A DNA stretch of 64,000 nucleotides from Kibdelosporangium persicum (GCF_013280595.1 NZ_JAAATY010000010.1:62001-126000); one strand, 5' to 3'; numbered from the stretch's first letter, positions 1 through 9,664 are shown. Notes: generated by a model not told the origin, from the letters alone. Program-made: numbers and translations.

Positions 1-1119
1 GATCGGGCCGTACGTGAGGCACTGGAACGTGAAACCCACGACCACGGCGACGAAGATCAGCGGCAGTGACCCCGAGTCGACGAGCTGGAAGTACGGGAAC
101 GCCCAGACGGCGACGCCCAGACCACCGATGAGGATCAGTGGCCGGCGCCCCACCTTGTCGGACATGTGACCGGCCCACGGCAGCACCGCGAGCATCGCCA
201 CGGAGCTGAGCAGCACGACCGCGAGCAAAGGGTCACGGTCGAGCTTGAGCGAAGTGGTGCCGTAGTTCAGCAGGCCGGAGATGCTGACGTAGAAAAGGCT
301 GTTGGTGGCCGAGAGAATCCCGCAGCCGAGCAGGATCGTCCCCCACTTGGTCCGCACGACGTTCGCCAGCGGGGCCCGGACCACCGCGCGCTCCGGCCGC
401 GACACCTCGCGCTGCAGCTCGCGGAACTCCGGCGTGTCCTCCACTTTGGACTGGATGTACAGGACCACCAGGAACATCACGATGCTGACCAGGAAGGGAA
501 TTCGCCAGCCCCAGCTGAGGAAGGCGTCGTCGGGCATCAGGCCGCTGGCCGCGACGAAGATCAGGTTCGAGATGATCACGGCGACGAAAACGCTGGTCTG
601 CCCGAAGGTTCCGGCGAAGCCGCGCCGTTTGGGGCTGGCCGACTCGGTGAGCAGCAGCATGATGCCGCCCCACTGGCCGCCGGCCGCGAGCCCCTGGAGG
701 AACCGCAGCGTGACCAACAGGATCGGCGCCAGCGCGCCCACCGCCGAGGCGCTGGGCAGGCAGCCGATCAGGAACGTCGCGGCCCCCATGAGCGCCAGAC
801 AGGTGACGACGACCGGCTTGCGCCCGTACTTGTCGCCGAAGTGCCCGGCGAGCACACCGCCGATCGGGCGCGCCACGAAACCGGCCCAGAACGTGCTGAA
901 GGCCAGCAGGGTCCCGGTCAGGGCCGACGACTGCGGAAAGAACACCTTCGGGAACACCAGTGCGGCCGCGGTTCCGTAGAGGAAGAAGTCGTACCACTCG
1001 ATCGAACTGCCGATCAGCCCCACGGTCAGCAGCTTGCGGAAGCCTCGGCGCCGGGCCGGGGACGAGGCGGCGCCGGACTGGCCGGACTGTTCGTCGGGTT
1101 GAGCGAGCGGGGTTGCCAT
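1..1119 (-). CDS. MHS-family MFS transporter (3' end outside window)
   Basis: The reading frame runs from an ATG at 1119 through the left edge of the window, giving 373 codons without a stop. Near residue 40 it reads GSSIEWYDFFLYGTAAAL, the first-helix signature of the metabolite:H+ symporter (MHS) branch of the major facilitator superfamily. The loop GHFGDKYGRKP matches the MFS loop 2-3 motif. About eleven hydrophobic segments follow, so only the C-terminal end is missing. MHS members import organic acids, betaines, shikimate or aromatic acids in symport with protons. The gene is divergent from the GAF/PucR regulator at 1265, which probably controls it; the acyl-CoA synthetase beyond that suggests an organic-acid substrate. 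The substrate is inference. Confidence 0.85.
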   Translation of the reverse strand, partial: MATPLAQPDEQSGQSGAASSPARRRGFRKLLTVGLIGSSIEWYDFFLYGTAAALVFPKVFFPQSSALTGTLLAFSTFWAGFVARPIGGVLAGHFGDKYGRKPVVVTCLALMGAATFLIGCLPSASAVGALAPILLVTLRFLQGLAAGGQWGGIMLLLTESASPKRRGFAGTFGQTSVFVAVIISNLIFVAASGLMPDDAFLSWGWRIPFLVSIVMFLVVLYIQSKVEDTPEFRELQREVSRPERAVVRAPLANVVRTKWGTILLGCGILSATNSLFYVSISGLLNYGTTSLKLDRDPLLAVVLLSSVAMLAVLPWAGHMSDKVGRRPLILIGGLGVAVWAFPYFQLVDSGSLPLIFVAVVVGFTFQCLTYGPI

Positions 1120-1264
1120 ACGTGCCGCCTTCGTTGGTGGGACAGGCAAGTGATGACGGCCATGGTAGGGCGGCGTTACCCTGTCGCTGAGGTCTGCATC
1201 ACACACGCCTCACGTCGGTTCGGTGGTGTTTTCCGCCACCTGATGCCCTAGGAGGGATGGCACT

Positions 1265-3049
1265 GTGGCCAACGACCCGGGAGGCGAAGCAGAGTCGCAC
1301 GCGCTCAGGCGCCGGCAGCGTGAGCTGGCGTCGTTGTACGCGACGGCCAAGTCACTCACCGCACTGGGCGAGCTCGACGACGTACTGCAGTCGATCGTCC
1401 ACCACGCCCATGATCTGATCGGCACGGATTTCACCTACCTCTCTTTGGTCTCGGACGGCAGGCTGTCGGCCCGAGCCTCGGAAGGAACGATCTCCGCGTC
1501 GTTCCTCACCGCGGGGATACCGGCCACTGTGGGCTTGGGCGGCAAGATCCTGGCCACCCGCAGCCCGCAGTGGGTACGCGACTACACCGCCTCGACCGCC
1601 ATCGACCACGATCCGAACTTCGACCGCCTGGCCGCCACCGAGGCACTCGTCGCGCTTCTCGGTGTGCCCCTGATGATCCGCGGTGAAGTGGTGGGGGCCC
1701 TGTTCGCCGCGAACCGCTCGGAACGGTCCTTCCACGCCGGCGAGATCGCGTTGCTGAGCGCGTTCGCCGACCACGCCGCGGTCGCCCTCGACAATGCCCG
1801 GCTCTACGAGGCGAGCCGGACTGCCTTGCGGGACTTACGGATCGCGTACCGCAAGATCGAGGAACACGTGGCTGTCGTGGAACGAGCACAGGCGATCCAC
1901 GAGGCGCTGACCGAAGTCGTGCTCCAGGGCGGGACACCGGACGACGTCACGCAGCTTCTGGCCGACCAACTGGGCGGGAGCGTCACACTGCTCGACACGA
2001 CCGATGCCGCTCTCGTGCGCCGGGATTCGGCGTCGAGCACGTTCCGCACTCCCCCGGAATTCGAACTGGGCGACGCGGTGAGGAACGCACACCGCACAGG
2101 CCGCTGCACGACCTCGGTCGACGCCGCCGGAGTCACCCATAGTGTGGCTCCGATCCAGGCAGGCGACAGTTATCTCGGCGCGCTGGCGTGGAGCCGGCAG
2201 GCAGCCGCCGACCACGGCGTCTCCGACGACATGGACCTGCGCACCCTTGAGCGGGCCACCCACATCCTGGGGCTGCTCATCCTCAAGGAGCGGGCCGTCG
2301 CCGAGGCCAGCGAGCGGCTGAGCGGAGAGCTCCTGACCGAGCTCATGGTCGGCAGCCCGGGGATCAGCCCCGCGCAACGCGCCCGGACGCGAGCCCGCAA
2401 CATCGACGCCGACCGTCTGGATCTGGTCCTCGTCGCGGACTCGTCCACGTTGTCGCCGACCGCTCTCGCGCGTCACCTGCACGACATCGCCCGGGACTGC
2501 TCCGGGCTGGCCGGTGAACACCTGGGCAGGGCAACCATGATCGTGCCCAGCGTGGACGACGACCAGACCGTCGAGGAGGTTCACCGCCGACTGCGTCGCG
2601 CGCTGGGCGGCGCCGTCGCCGTCGTCGGGGAACGGGCGGTCAATCACGACTGGTCACGCGCCTTCTCGTTGGCCAGTCGCTGCGGCGCGGTGATGCGAGC
2701 GATCGGGCACACCGACGTGGGCGCCACCACGGGCCGGTACGCCCTCTACGCCATGATCTTCGACACCGAACGGGTCCGCGAGCTCGACCGTTTCATCGAC
2801 GACTCCATCGGCGCGCTCATCGACTACGACCAGCGCCGCGGCACTGATCTCGTCGAAACCCTCAGTGCCTACTACGTCCACCGCGCCAACGTCGCGGCGA
2901 CCGCCCGTGCGTTGCACGTGCACGTCAACACGCTGCTCAAGCGACTGGACCGCGCCAGCGACGTCCTCGGCTTCGACTGGCGCCATGAAAGCGACCTGGA
3001 GCTGCAACTCGGACTTCGGCTGTACCAGCTCAGGACGATCGCGCCGTGA
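1265..3049 (+). CDS. GAF-domain PucR/CdaR-family transcriptional regulator
   Basis: This is a 594-aa cytoplasmic regulator. The GTG start is chosen because GGAGG lies at 1251-1255, nine bases upstream. Residues about 30-185 form a GAF sensor domain, followed by a coiled-coil-like helix and a middle region. The C-terminus (about 535-590) contains YYVHRANVAATARALHVH and then VNTLLKRLDRA, the typical PucR-type C-terminal helix-turn-helix. Such proteins bind a small effector with GAF and activate adjacent catabolic genes. It is divergent from the MHS transporter at 1119 and convergent, with a 7-bp gap, with the acyl-CoA synthetase at 3057. It therefore most likely controls uptake and CoA activation of an organic acid. 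The effector is unknown. Confidence 0.88.
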   Translation: MANDPGGEAESHALRRRQRELASLYATAKSLTALGELDDVLQSIVHHAHDLIGTDFTYLSLVSDGRLSARASEGTISASFLTAGIPATVGLGGKILATRSPQWVRDYTASTAIDHDPNFDRLAATEALVALLGVPLMIRGEVVGALFAANRSERSFHAGEIALLSAFADHAAVALDNARLYEASRTALRDLRIAYRKIEEHVAVVERAQAIHEALTEVVLQGGTPDDVTQLLADQLGGSVTLLDTTDAALVRRDSASSTFRTPPEFELGDAVRNAHRTGRCTTSVDAAGVTHSVAPIQAGDSYLGALAWSRQAAADHGVSDDMDLRTLERATHILGLLILKERAVAEASERLSGELLTELMVGSPGISPAQRARTRARNIDADRLDLVLVADSSTLSPTALARHLHDIARDCSGLAGEHLGRATMIVPSVDDDQTVEEVHRRLRRALGGAVAVVGERAVNHDWSRAFSLASRCGAVMRAIGHTDVGATTGRYALYAMIFDTERVRELDRFIDDSIGALIDYDQRRGTDLVETLSAYYVHRANVAATARALHVHVNTLLKRLDRASDVLGFDWRHESDLELQLGLRLYQLRTIAP

Positions 3050-3056
3050 TCACGAC

Positions 3057-4718
3057 TCAGGCGATGTGCATCGAGTCCCGCAGGGCGCTCTTCGACAGCT
3101 TGCCGGTGCCGGTCTTGGGCAGCGCGGTCATGAAGACGACTTCGTCGGGCAGCCACCACTTGGCGACCATCGGCGTGATGTGCTGCAAGAGCTCGTCCGC
3201 CGTGGTGGCGCTGCCGTCGCGCAGGACGACGTAGGCGACGGGCCGCTCCATCCACCGCGGGTCCGGGCGGGCGATCACGGCGACTTCGACGACATCGGGG
3301 TGCGAGGCGAAGGCGGTCTCGAGTTCGACCGACGAGATCCACTCGCCGCCGGACTTGATCAGGTCCTTCATCCGGTCCACGAGTCGCAGGTAGCCGTCGG
3401 CGTCGATGGTGGCCAGATCACCGGTGCGCAGCCAGCCGTCGTCGGTGAAGCTGTCACTCGCGTCCACCCGGAAGTAGCCACCCGCCACCCACGGGCCCGC
3501 TACCTGAAGCTCACCGACCGCGCGGCCGTCACGCGGCAGTTCCCGGCCCGTGTCGACATCGACGATCCGCAGGTTCACGAGCGGCACGGGCTGGCCCTGG
3601 GCGGCCCGCACGGCCACCTGCTCCGCCGCGGTCGCGTCCCGGTGCTGGGTGCGGGTTCCGCCGATCGCGCCGACCGGGCTGATCTCCGTCATCCCCCATG
3701 AGTGGGTGATCGGTACGCCGATCGTGGCGCGGTAGGTCTCGGACAACGCCGGGGCGATGGCGGAGCCGCCGCCGAGCAGGAACCGGGTGGCGCTCAAGTC
3801 GTATGCCCCCAATTCCGGGGCCAAGCTCGTCCACACCGTGGGCACGGCTCCGGCGACAGTCACCCGCTCGGTCTCCATCAACCGCAACAGGTGACCTGGA
3901 TCCGCGGACGCGCCAGGAAGCACCAATGCCGCGCCCGCCATCATCGCGCCATAGGGAAGGCCCCAGGCGTTGGCGTGGAACATGGGCACGATCGGCATCA
4001 CGACGTCGCTCTCGCTCAGGCCGATGAAACCGGCCGCGAGCGTCCCCAGGCAGTGCAGGATCGTCGACCGGTGGCTGTAGAGCACGCCCTTGGGCGGTCC
4101 GGTCGTGCCGGAGGTGTAGCAGAGGCCGGAGGCCAGGTTCTCGTCCGCGAGCGTGAACGTGTCCTCGAACGAGCCGGGGAACGGGTCATGACCGGCGATC
4201 AGCTCGTCGTAGTCCAGGACGCGGGGGTCGGCCGGGATTGCCGCGCCGCTGTCGTCGGGCAGCACCACCCAGTACCGAACCTTCGGCATCCGGTCGACGC
4301 TCGGCCAGATCCGCGGGAGCAGCCCACGGTCGACGAACACCACGTCGTCCTCGGCGTGGTTGACGATGTACTCCAGGTGCTCCGGCGAGAGCCGGATGTT
4401 GATCGAGTGCAGCACCCGTTTGGTGACCGGCGCCGCGAGATAGAGCTCCAGGTGGCGGCGGGTGTTGCTCGCGAACGTGCCGACACGGGCGCCGACCGGG
4501 ACACCGAGGGAGTCGAGCGCGGTGGCCAGGCGCCGGGTGCCACGGGCCACGTCGGCGTACGTGACCCGCTCGGCTCCAGCCGTCACCACTGGCTTGTGCG
4601 CATAGAGCCGTTCGGCGCGCTCCAAGATGTGCGCGATGGTCAGCGGCCGTGGCTGCATCAGCCCGTCCATGACCCCGGTTCCCTCGGAGACGATCGCGAC
4701 GCGGGACTGATCAGGCAT
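3057..4718 (-). CDS. AMP-dependent acyl-CoA synthetase (fatty-acid/organic-acid CoA ligase)
   Basis: A 553-aa adenylate-forming enzyme that activates a carboxylic acid to its acyl-AMP and then to its CoA thioester. Residues 201-211 read YTSGTTGPPKG, the AMP-binding P-loop. LRTGDLATIDADGYL is the A8-type hinge region, and GTGKLSKSALR at the C-terminus carries the catalytic lysine. Length and the phrase ending MFHANAWG fit the medium/long-chain fatty-acyl ligase group. The start at 4718 has a weak ribosome site; an in-frame ATG at residue 17 follows GAGGG and could be the real start. It probably works with the divergent transporter and PucR regulator on its far side. The acyl chain specificity cannot be read. 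Confidence 0.9.
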   Translation of the reverse strand: MPDQSRVAIVSEGTGVMDGLMQPRPLTIAHILERAERLYAHKPVVTAGAERVTYADVARGTRRLATALDSLGVPVGARVGTFASNTRRHLELYLAAPVTKRVLHSINIRLSPEHLEYIVNHAEDDVVFVDRGLLPRIWPSVDRMPKVRYWVVLPDDSGAAIPADPRVLDYDELIAGHDPFPGSFEDTFTLADENLASGLCYTSGTTGPPKGVLYSHRSTILHCLGTLAAGFIGLSESDVVMPIVPMFHANAWGLPYGAMMAGAALVLPGASADPGHLLRLMETERVTVAGAVPTVWTSLAPELGAYDLSATRFLLGGGSAIAPALSETYRATIGVPITHSWGMTEISPVGAIGGTRTQHRDATAAEQVAVRAAQGQPVPLVNLRIVDVDTGRELPRDGRAVGELQVAGPWVAGGYFRVDASDSFTDDGWLRTGDLATIDADGYLRLVDRMKDLIKSGGEWISSVELETAFASHPDVVEVAVIARPDPRWMERPVAYVVLRDGSATTADELLQHITPMVAKWWLPDEVVFMTALPKTGTGKLSKSALRDSMHIA

Positions 4719-4858
4719 GGCTCGTCTCTTTCGGTCGACTTGGCGTGATCGGCTTCTCGCCGCAAGTCACCCTAAGTGCGGCCCGAGACGGGCAAGAGGT
4801 GCGAACCTTCCACTCATTCGCCTGTCACGGCGGCAATTCCTTCCACTCCGCGCCCAAA

Positions 4859-4912
4859 CCCCCTCGTGAGCGTTTATCAGGGTTAGAACACTGATAAACG
4901 CTCACGAGGGGG
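4859..4912. terminator. Long perfect hairpin after the GH51 gene (repeat copy 1)
   Basis: Two 22-nt arms (4859-4880 and 4891-4912) are perfectly complementary around a 10-nt loop. The arm starts with CCCCCTCGTGAGCGTTTATC. It begins one base after the stop codon of the minus-strand GH51 gene, so it is placed to terminate or protect that transcript. A second copy lies at 36838-36891, inverted, again directly after a glycosidase gene. There is no clear poly-T tract, so the terminator role is an inference from position and structure. Confidence 0.8.
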
Positions 4913-4913
4913 T

Positions 4914-6422
4914 CTAGGGGGCGGTTCGCAGCTGGATCATGTTCCAGGACAGGGCGGGCAGCACGGCGGTGATCGTTCCGTCGGCCCTCTTCACGTCGGC
5001 CAGCCGGGTCGGGGTGACCCGGTCCGGCTGGTCGACGGTGTTCGTCGCGTCGGGATCTTCGTCGAACAGTGCCACGTGCGCGCCGAGCGCAAGGCTGGGC
5101 AGCGACCGTATGTCGATGTCGAGTGCTACCGGTTCGTGCTGATCACGGTTGACCGCGAACAGCGTCACCACACCGGTTTCCTCGTCGTGGACGGCGGTGG
5201 CGTCGACGACGGGGACCTCCCCCATCCACGAGGTCTCGTAGGTGGGCCCGATCGGCTCGACCCGCAGCACGACGCCGCGCCCGTGACGGGATGTCAGCGC
5301 GTACGGGTGGAACGTGGTCTGCCGCCAGACCGGACCGTCCGGTTCGGACCGGATCGGCGCGATGACGTTGACGAGCTGGGCGAGACAGGCGATCTTCACC
5401 CGGTCGGCGTGGCGCAGCAAGGAGATCAGCAGGCTGCCGACCACGACCGCGTCCACCACCGAGTACTCGTCCTCGATCAGGCGCGGGTGTGTGGCCACGT
5501 CGAGGTTGTCCGAGCCGACGAACCTCTTCTGGTACCAGACGTTCCACTCGTCGAAGGCGAGGTTGACGCGCTTCTTGTGCTGTCCCACGCCACGGACGTG
5601 GTCGCACGTGGCGATCACCGACTCGATGAACCGGTCCATGTTCGTCCCGCTGGCCAGGAAACTGCCCCGGTCGTCGCCGCGTTGTTCGTAGTAACTGTGC
5701 AGCGAGACGTAGTCGACCAGGTCGTACGTCTCGCTGAGCACGGTTGCCTCCCACGTGCCGAACGTGGGCATCCGTTGGTGCGAACTGCCACACGCGACCA
5801 GTTCGATCGACGGGTCGACCCGGCGCATCGCCCTCGCTGTCTCGGCTGCGAGCCGGGCGTACTCCGCCGCGGTCTTGTGGCCGATCTGCCACGGCCCGTC
5901 CAGCTCGTTGCCGAGGCACCACAGTTTGATGCCGTGCGGCTCGCTGGTTCCGTTGGCGCGGCGCAAGTCCGACCAGTAGGTGCCGCCTGGGAGATTGGTG
6001 TACTCGACGAGGTTCACCGCCGCGTCGATGCCGCGGGTGCCGAGGTTGACCGCCATCATCGGCTCGCTGCCCACCTGGCGGGCCCACTTCACGAACTCGT
6101 CGACGCCGACCTGGTTGGTCTCCACCGATCGCCACGCGAGATCCAGCCGGGCCGGCCGGTTCTCCCGCGGGCCGATGCCGTCCTCCCAGGTGTAGCCGGA
6201 CACGAAGTTGCCGCCCGGGTAGCGCAGGATCGGCGGGTTGAGTTCCCTGACCAGTTCGGCGACGTCGCCCCGGAATCCGTCGCCGTCCGCGGTGGCGTGG
6301 CCCGGCTCGTAGATTCCGGTGTAGACACACCGGCCCATGTGTTCCACGAAGGACCCGTAGAGCCGTGGGTCCACTTCGGCGATACGGAACGCGGGGTCGA
6401 TGGTCAGTGCGGCATGCTGCAT
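4914..6422 (-). CDS. abfA: GH51 alpha-L-arabinofuranosidase
   Basis: A 502-aa intracellular enzyme (no signal peptide) that releases terminal arabinofuranosyl residues from arabino- and arabinoxylo-oligosaccharides. It has the GH51 hallmarks: LYGSFVEHMGRCVYTGIYEP at residues 21-40, PPILRYPGGNFVSGYTWEDG, the acid/base glutamate in GNE (E173) and the nucleophile in DEWN (E292). Length is normal for bacterial GH51. It is the last gene of a five-gene minus-strand operon (LacI, binding protein, two permeases, GH51), separated from the preceding permease stop by three bases. This indicates uptake of arabinose-containing oligosaccharides followed by cytoplasmic cleavage. Regulation is expected through the LacI protein at 9674. 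Confidence 0.95.
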   Translation of the reverse strand: MQHAALTIDPAFRIAEVDPRLYGSFVEHMGRCVYTGIYEPGHATADGDGFRGDVAELVRELNPPILRYPGGNFVSGYTWEDGIGPRENRPARLDLAWRSVETNQVGVDEFVKWARQVGSEPMMAVNLGTRGIDAAVNLVEYTNLPGGTYWSDLRRANGTSEPHGIKLWCLGNELDGPWQIGHKTAAEYARLAAETARAMRRVDPSIELVACGSSHQRMPTFGTWEATVLSETYDLVDYVSLHSYYEQRGDDRGSFLASGTNMDRFIESVIATCDHVRGVGQHKKRVNLAFDEWNVWYQKRFVGSDNLDVATHPRLIEDEYSVVDAVVVGSLLISLLRHADRVKIACLAQLVNVIAPIRSEPDGPVWRQTTFHPYALTSRHGRGVVLRVEPIGPTYETSWMGEVPVVDATAVHDEETGVVTLFAVNRDQHEPVALDIDIRSLPSLALGAHVALFDEDPDATNTVDQPDRVTPTRLADVKRADGTITAVLPALSWNMIQLRTAP

Positions 6423-6425
6423 GGA

Positions 6426-7316
6426 CTACCCTTTCAGGCCGGTGCCGGCGATTCCTTCGACGATGCGGCGCTGGAACAGCAGGAAGACCAGCACCAGCGG
6501 CAGCGCGCCGAGCACGGCTGAAGCCATCGTGTCGGCGTAACGGATCCCGTACGTACCCTGCACGGTCGCCAGACCGACCGGGATCGTCATGATCTGCGGG
6601 TTGGTCAGCGCGAGCAACGGCCACAGCAGGTCGTTCCACGCCCAGACGAAGCTGAAGATCGCCACCGCCGACACGGCCGGACGCGCGAGCGGCATCACGA
6701 TCCGCCGGTAGGTGTGGAAGAAACCCGCGCCGTCGATGCGGGCCGCCTCGTCGAGGTCCTTGGGGATGCCGTCGAAGAACTGCTTGAAGACGAACACCGC
6801 GATCGCGGTGGGGATCGACGGCAGGATCACCGCCCAGTACGTGTTCAACAGGTCGACACTGCCCAGCTCGCGGAACTGCGGCACGATCAGCACCTGCCGG
6901 GGGATCATGATCCCGATCAGGATGAACCAGAACGCCAGCAACCGGAACCGGAACCGCATCCGGGACAACGCGTAGGCGGCCAGGCTGGCGGTGATCACCG
7001 TCCCCGCGGCCGCGAGCGAGGAGGTGATGAAGCTCGCGGCGTACCAGTTGAGGATGTCGCCCTGGGCCAGCAACGCCCGGAACGACGCGAGAGTGGGGTT
7101 CTCGATGACCCAGGTCGGGTCGATGGTCTCGCCGTTGGGTTTCAGTGCGGTGTCGAGCGCCCACGCCAGCGGCACGAGCCACAGCAGGGCGAACGCGATG
7201 AGCACCCCGGTGCAGCACCGGTTGAAAAGGCGCATGCGGCGGTCGGCGGAGGCCGCGTAGCGCTGTGCCTGCGTGGAGGTCAGCGGCTGGAGATCCTTGT
7301 GCGTCGTGATGGCCAT
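6426..7316 (-). CDS. Carbohydrate ABC transporter permease, MalG type
   Basis: A 296-aa inner-membrane permease. The start at 7316 (protein MAITTHKDLQ) is chosen because it leaves a 5-bp gap to the upstream permease stop, whereas the longer open frame upstream runs through that gene. The protein has six hydrophobic segments and the EAA loop DEAARIDGAGFFHTYRRIVM, which docks the ATPase. It ends in the common MalG tail (VEGIAGTGLKG). It forms the translocation pore with the product at 7322 and receives sugar from the lipoprotein at 8327. No ATPase gene is present; actinomycete sugar importers often share an MsiK-type ATPase encoded elsewhere. Confidence 0.93.
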   Translation of the reverse strand: MAITTHKDLQPLTSTQAQRYAASADRRMRLFNRCCTGVLIAFALLWLVPLAWALDTALKPNGETIDPTWVIENPTLASFRALLAQGDILNWYAASFITSSLAAAGTVITASLAAYALSRMRFRFRLLAFWFILIGIMIPRQVLIVPQFRELGSVDLLNTYWAVILPSIPTAIAVFVFKQFFDGIPKDLDEAARIDGAGFFHTYRRIVMPLARPAVSAVAIFSFVWAWNDLLWPLLALTNPQIMTIPVGLATVQGTYGIRYADTMASAVLGALPLVLVFLLFQRRIVEGIAGTGLKG

Positions 7317-7321
7317 TGTCC

Positions 7322-8305
7322 CTACAGCTCCGGTTCCTGGCGACGGGTCATGACGAGCCAGAAGGCGGACACCGCGAGCACCACGACGAAGAACAGCGTG
7401 GACGCGGCCGCCGCGGCGCCGCTGCGGAAGTCGGTGAACCCGACGTCGAAGACGTACTGCAGCAGCGAACGGGTCGCGTAGTTCGGACCGCCCTGGGTCA
7501 TGATGTACATCTGGTCGAACACCTTCAGCGAGGCGATGACCTGGAGCACCACGACCAGCGACGTGGTGCGCGCCAGCAGGGGCACGGTGATCAGGCGGAT
7601 CTGCTGCCACGGTCCCGCGCCGTCGATGGACGACGCCTCGTACAGCTCACGCGGGATCTCCTGCAGACCGGCGAGGTACAGCACGAAGTTGAAGCCGAGC
7701 GTCCACCACACCGTGGTGATGGCCAGTGACACCATCGCGAAGTCGGGATCGCCGAGCCAGTCGGGTTCGGCGAAGCCCAGTGACGTCACCGCGCGGCTGA
7801 GCAGGCCGAGCTCCGGCGTGTACATCCAGATCCAGATGAGCGCGACGACCGCCGATGGCAGGATGTAGGGCAGGAAGAACGCCAGCCGGAAGAACCACCG
7901 CGCCCGGCGGGCCCGCTCGGCCAGCAGCGCGAACACCAGGGCGAGCGCGATGAGCGGCGGCGTGGTGAGGATCGTGAACCAGATCGTCTGCCACAGCGCC
8001 GACCAGAAGTCGCTGCTGGACAGGGCCTCGGCGTAGTTGCCGAAGCCGGCGAACTCGCCGAGCCCCGGAGAGACCATGCTGGTGTGGAAGAAGCTCATCA
8101 CCAGGCCGTAGACGGCCGGTCCGACGATGAACAGCAGGTACATCACCAGGAACGGGGCGAGGAACAGCAGCCCTGGCCACCCGTGCCCGGACAACCTGTT
8201 CTCACGCTTCGTGCCGCTCGGCGAACGCCTCCGGCCAGTGGTGCGTGGTTCGGTCCTCGCCGGGGCGACAGTTCCGGCTGGACCGGTGATCTCGGTGCTG
8301 GCCAT
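7322..8305 (-). CDS. Carbohydrate ABC transporter permease, MalF type
   Basis: A 327-aa permease with a polar N-terminal tail of about 40 residues, six membrane segments starting with GLLFLAPFLVMYLLFIVGP, and an EAA loop reading ELYEASSIDGAGPWQQIRLI. The residues preceding the loop and the domain order match UgpA/MalF-type sugar permeases. It pairs with the permease at 6426 in the same operon, between the binding protein and the second permease. Given the GH51 gene at the end of the operon, an arabinose-containing oligosaccharide is the likely substrate; this is inference. Confidence 0.93.
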   Translation of the reverse strand: MASTEITGPAGTVAPARTEPRTTGRRRSPSGTKRENRLSGHGWPGLLFLAPFLVMYLLFIVGPAVYGLVMSFFHTSMVSPGLGEFAGFGNYAEALSSSDFWSALWQTIWFTILTTPPLIALALVFALLAERARRARWFFRLAFFLPYILPSAVVALIWIWMYTPELGLLSRAVTSLGFAEPDWLGDPDFAMVSLAITTVWWTLGFNFVLYLAGLQEIPRELYEASSIDGAGPWQQIRLITVPLLARTTSLVVVLQVIASLKVFDQMYIMTQGGPNYATRSLLQYVFDVGFTDFRSGAAAAASTLFFVVVLAVSAFWLVMTRRQEPEL

Positions 8306-8326
8306 GGCCGACCTCCTCGTTACGGG

Positions 8327-9664
8327 TCACACCGGTGACGCGGTAGCAGCCAGAACGGCCAGCTGGGAGCGCATCTGCGCGATCGCGTCCACTGAGGACA
8401 TCTCGCCGGTCACGACGGCGCCGACCGCCGAGCCGACGATGGTCTCGAAGTTCGAACCGGAACCGGAGTACCAGCCGGCCGGGTCGTAGACGGCGGACGC
8501 GGCGGCTGACGCGTACTGGGACTGCGGAGTGAGTTCCCGGTACGCCGCACTGGTGGCGACCGGTTGCCACGTCGGCACATGACCGCCCTGCGCCCAGGTG
8601 AGGCTCTGGTCGAGCATCGACCGGACGAAACCGAGCGCGCGGTCGAGCGCGGCCCGGTCCTGGTCGGGCCGCACCGGCAGCACCAGGGTGTGCGAGTCGG
8701 CCTGCACGGCGTACGGGCCGCCGAAGATGTTGGGCACCAACGTCATGCTGAAGGGCAGCTTGGCGGTCTGGAACGTGCTGATCTCCCACTCGCCGTTCAG
8801 GTGGAACCCGGCGGCACCACTGGCGAACAGCGCGATCGAGCCCTGGTAGTCGACGCTGGCCGGCATGAGTCCTTTATCGACGGTGAGTACTCGCAGGTAG
8901 TCGAGTACCTGTTTGGCCTTGGCGTCGTCCAGCACGATCCGGGTGCCGTCGTCGGCCAGCACCTCGCCGCCCAGTTGGGAGTACAGGGTCTGGAAGATCC
9001 GCCACGGCGCGGAGGAAGGGGACGTGACGGCGTGCGTCGCGCCGTCACGTCCCGTGACCTGTTTGACCTTGCTCAGGGCGTCCTGGAACGCGTCCGGGCC
9101 CTCGATCGGCCTGAGGTTGCCCTCGGCGTCGAGCAGGCCGGCCTGCTCGCAGATCTTCGTGTTGTAGAACAACACGAACGGGTGCGTGTCGATCGGGATC
9201 GCGTAGATCTTCCCGTCGACCAGGCCCGCCTCCCAAGCCCGCGGGGCGAACTTGTCGGCCGTCATGCCGTGCCGTTCCAGGTCCTCGGGATTCAGTTCCT
9301 GCAGCAGGTTCGCCCGCACCAACGTCTTCATCCGGGTCAGGTGCGACGCCGCGACGTCGGGCGGCCGGTCGCCGACCGTGGCAAGTGCGAGCTTCGTGTA
9401 GTACGGGTTGCCCCACGCGAGCGTGATCGACCGCAGCTCGATGTGCGGGTTCGCCTTGCGGTACCCGTCTTCCATCTGCAGCATCCGGACGCCGTCACCA
9501 CCGCCGAACAGGTTCCAGTACGAAACCGTGCCTGCGCCGGGGGGCGTGTTGAGCAAGCCCGCGCCGACCGAGGAACAGCCGGCCGTCGTGACTGCTCCCA
9601 GCAACGTCGCCTTGAGCAGGTCGCGCCGGGTGAACGCTGATCGGGGTAAGGGGGGACCGGTCAT
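8327..9664 (-). CDS. Extracellular sugar-binding lipoprotein of the arabinoside ABC importer
   Basis: A 445-aa solute-binding protein. The N-terminus carries a twin-arginine motif (TRRDLLKA) followed by a lipobox ending TTAGC, so it is probably exported by Tat and lipid-anchored outside the membrane. The rest has the family 1 substrate-binding fold (GGDGVRMLQMEDGYRKANPH near the N-terminus, GEWEISTF near the middle). It lies between the LacI gene (9 bp upstream) and the permeases in one operon. It would capture oligosaccharides outside the cell and deliver them to the two permeases. Confidence 0.92.
   Translation of the reverse strand: MTGPPLPRSAFTRRDLLKATLLGAVTTAGCSSVGAGLLNTPPGAGTVSYWNLFGGGDGVRMLQMEDGYRKANPHIELRSITLAWGNPYYTKLALATVGDRPPDVAASHLTRMKTLVRANLLQELNPEDLERHGMTADKFAPRAWEAGLVDGKIYAIPIDTHPFVLFYNTKICEQAGLLDAEGNLRPIEGPDAFQDALSKVKQVTGRDGATHAVTSPSSAPWRIFQTLYSQLGGEVLADDGTRIVLDDAKAKQVLDYLRVLTVDKGLMPASVDYQGSIALFASGAAGFHLNGEWEISTFQTAKLPFSMTLVPNIFGGPYAVQADSHTLVLPVRPDQDRAALDRALGFVRSMLDQSLTWAQGGHVPTWQPVATSAAYRELTPQSQYASAAASAVYDPAGWYSGSGSNFETIVGSAVGAVVTGEMSSVDAIAQMRSQLAVLAATASPV

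Noticed and set aside
5143-7218. Very long open frame opposite/within the GH51 and permease genes, and similar long frames elsewhere (e.g. 51897-55076)
   Set aside because: They are rich in Arg, Gly, Pro and His, match no family and overlap clear genes. They are artefacts of high-GC third codon positions.
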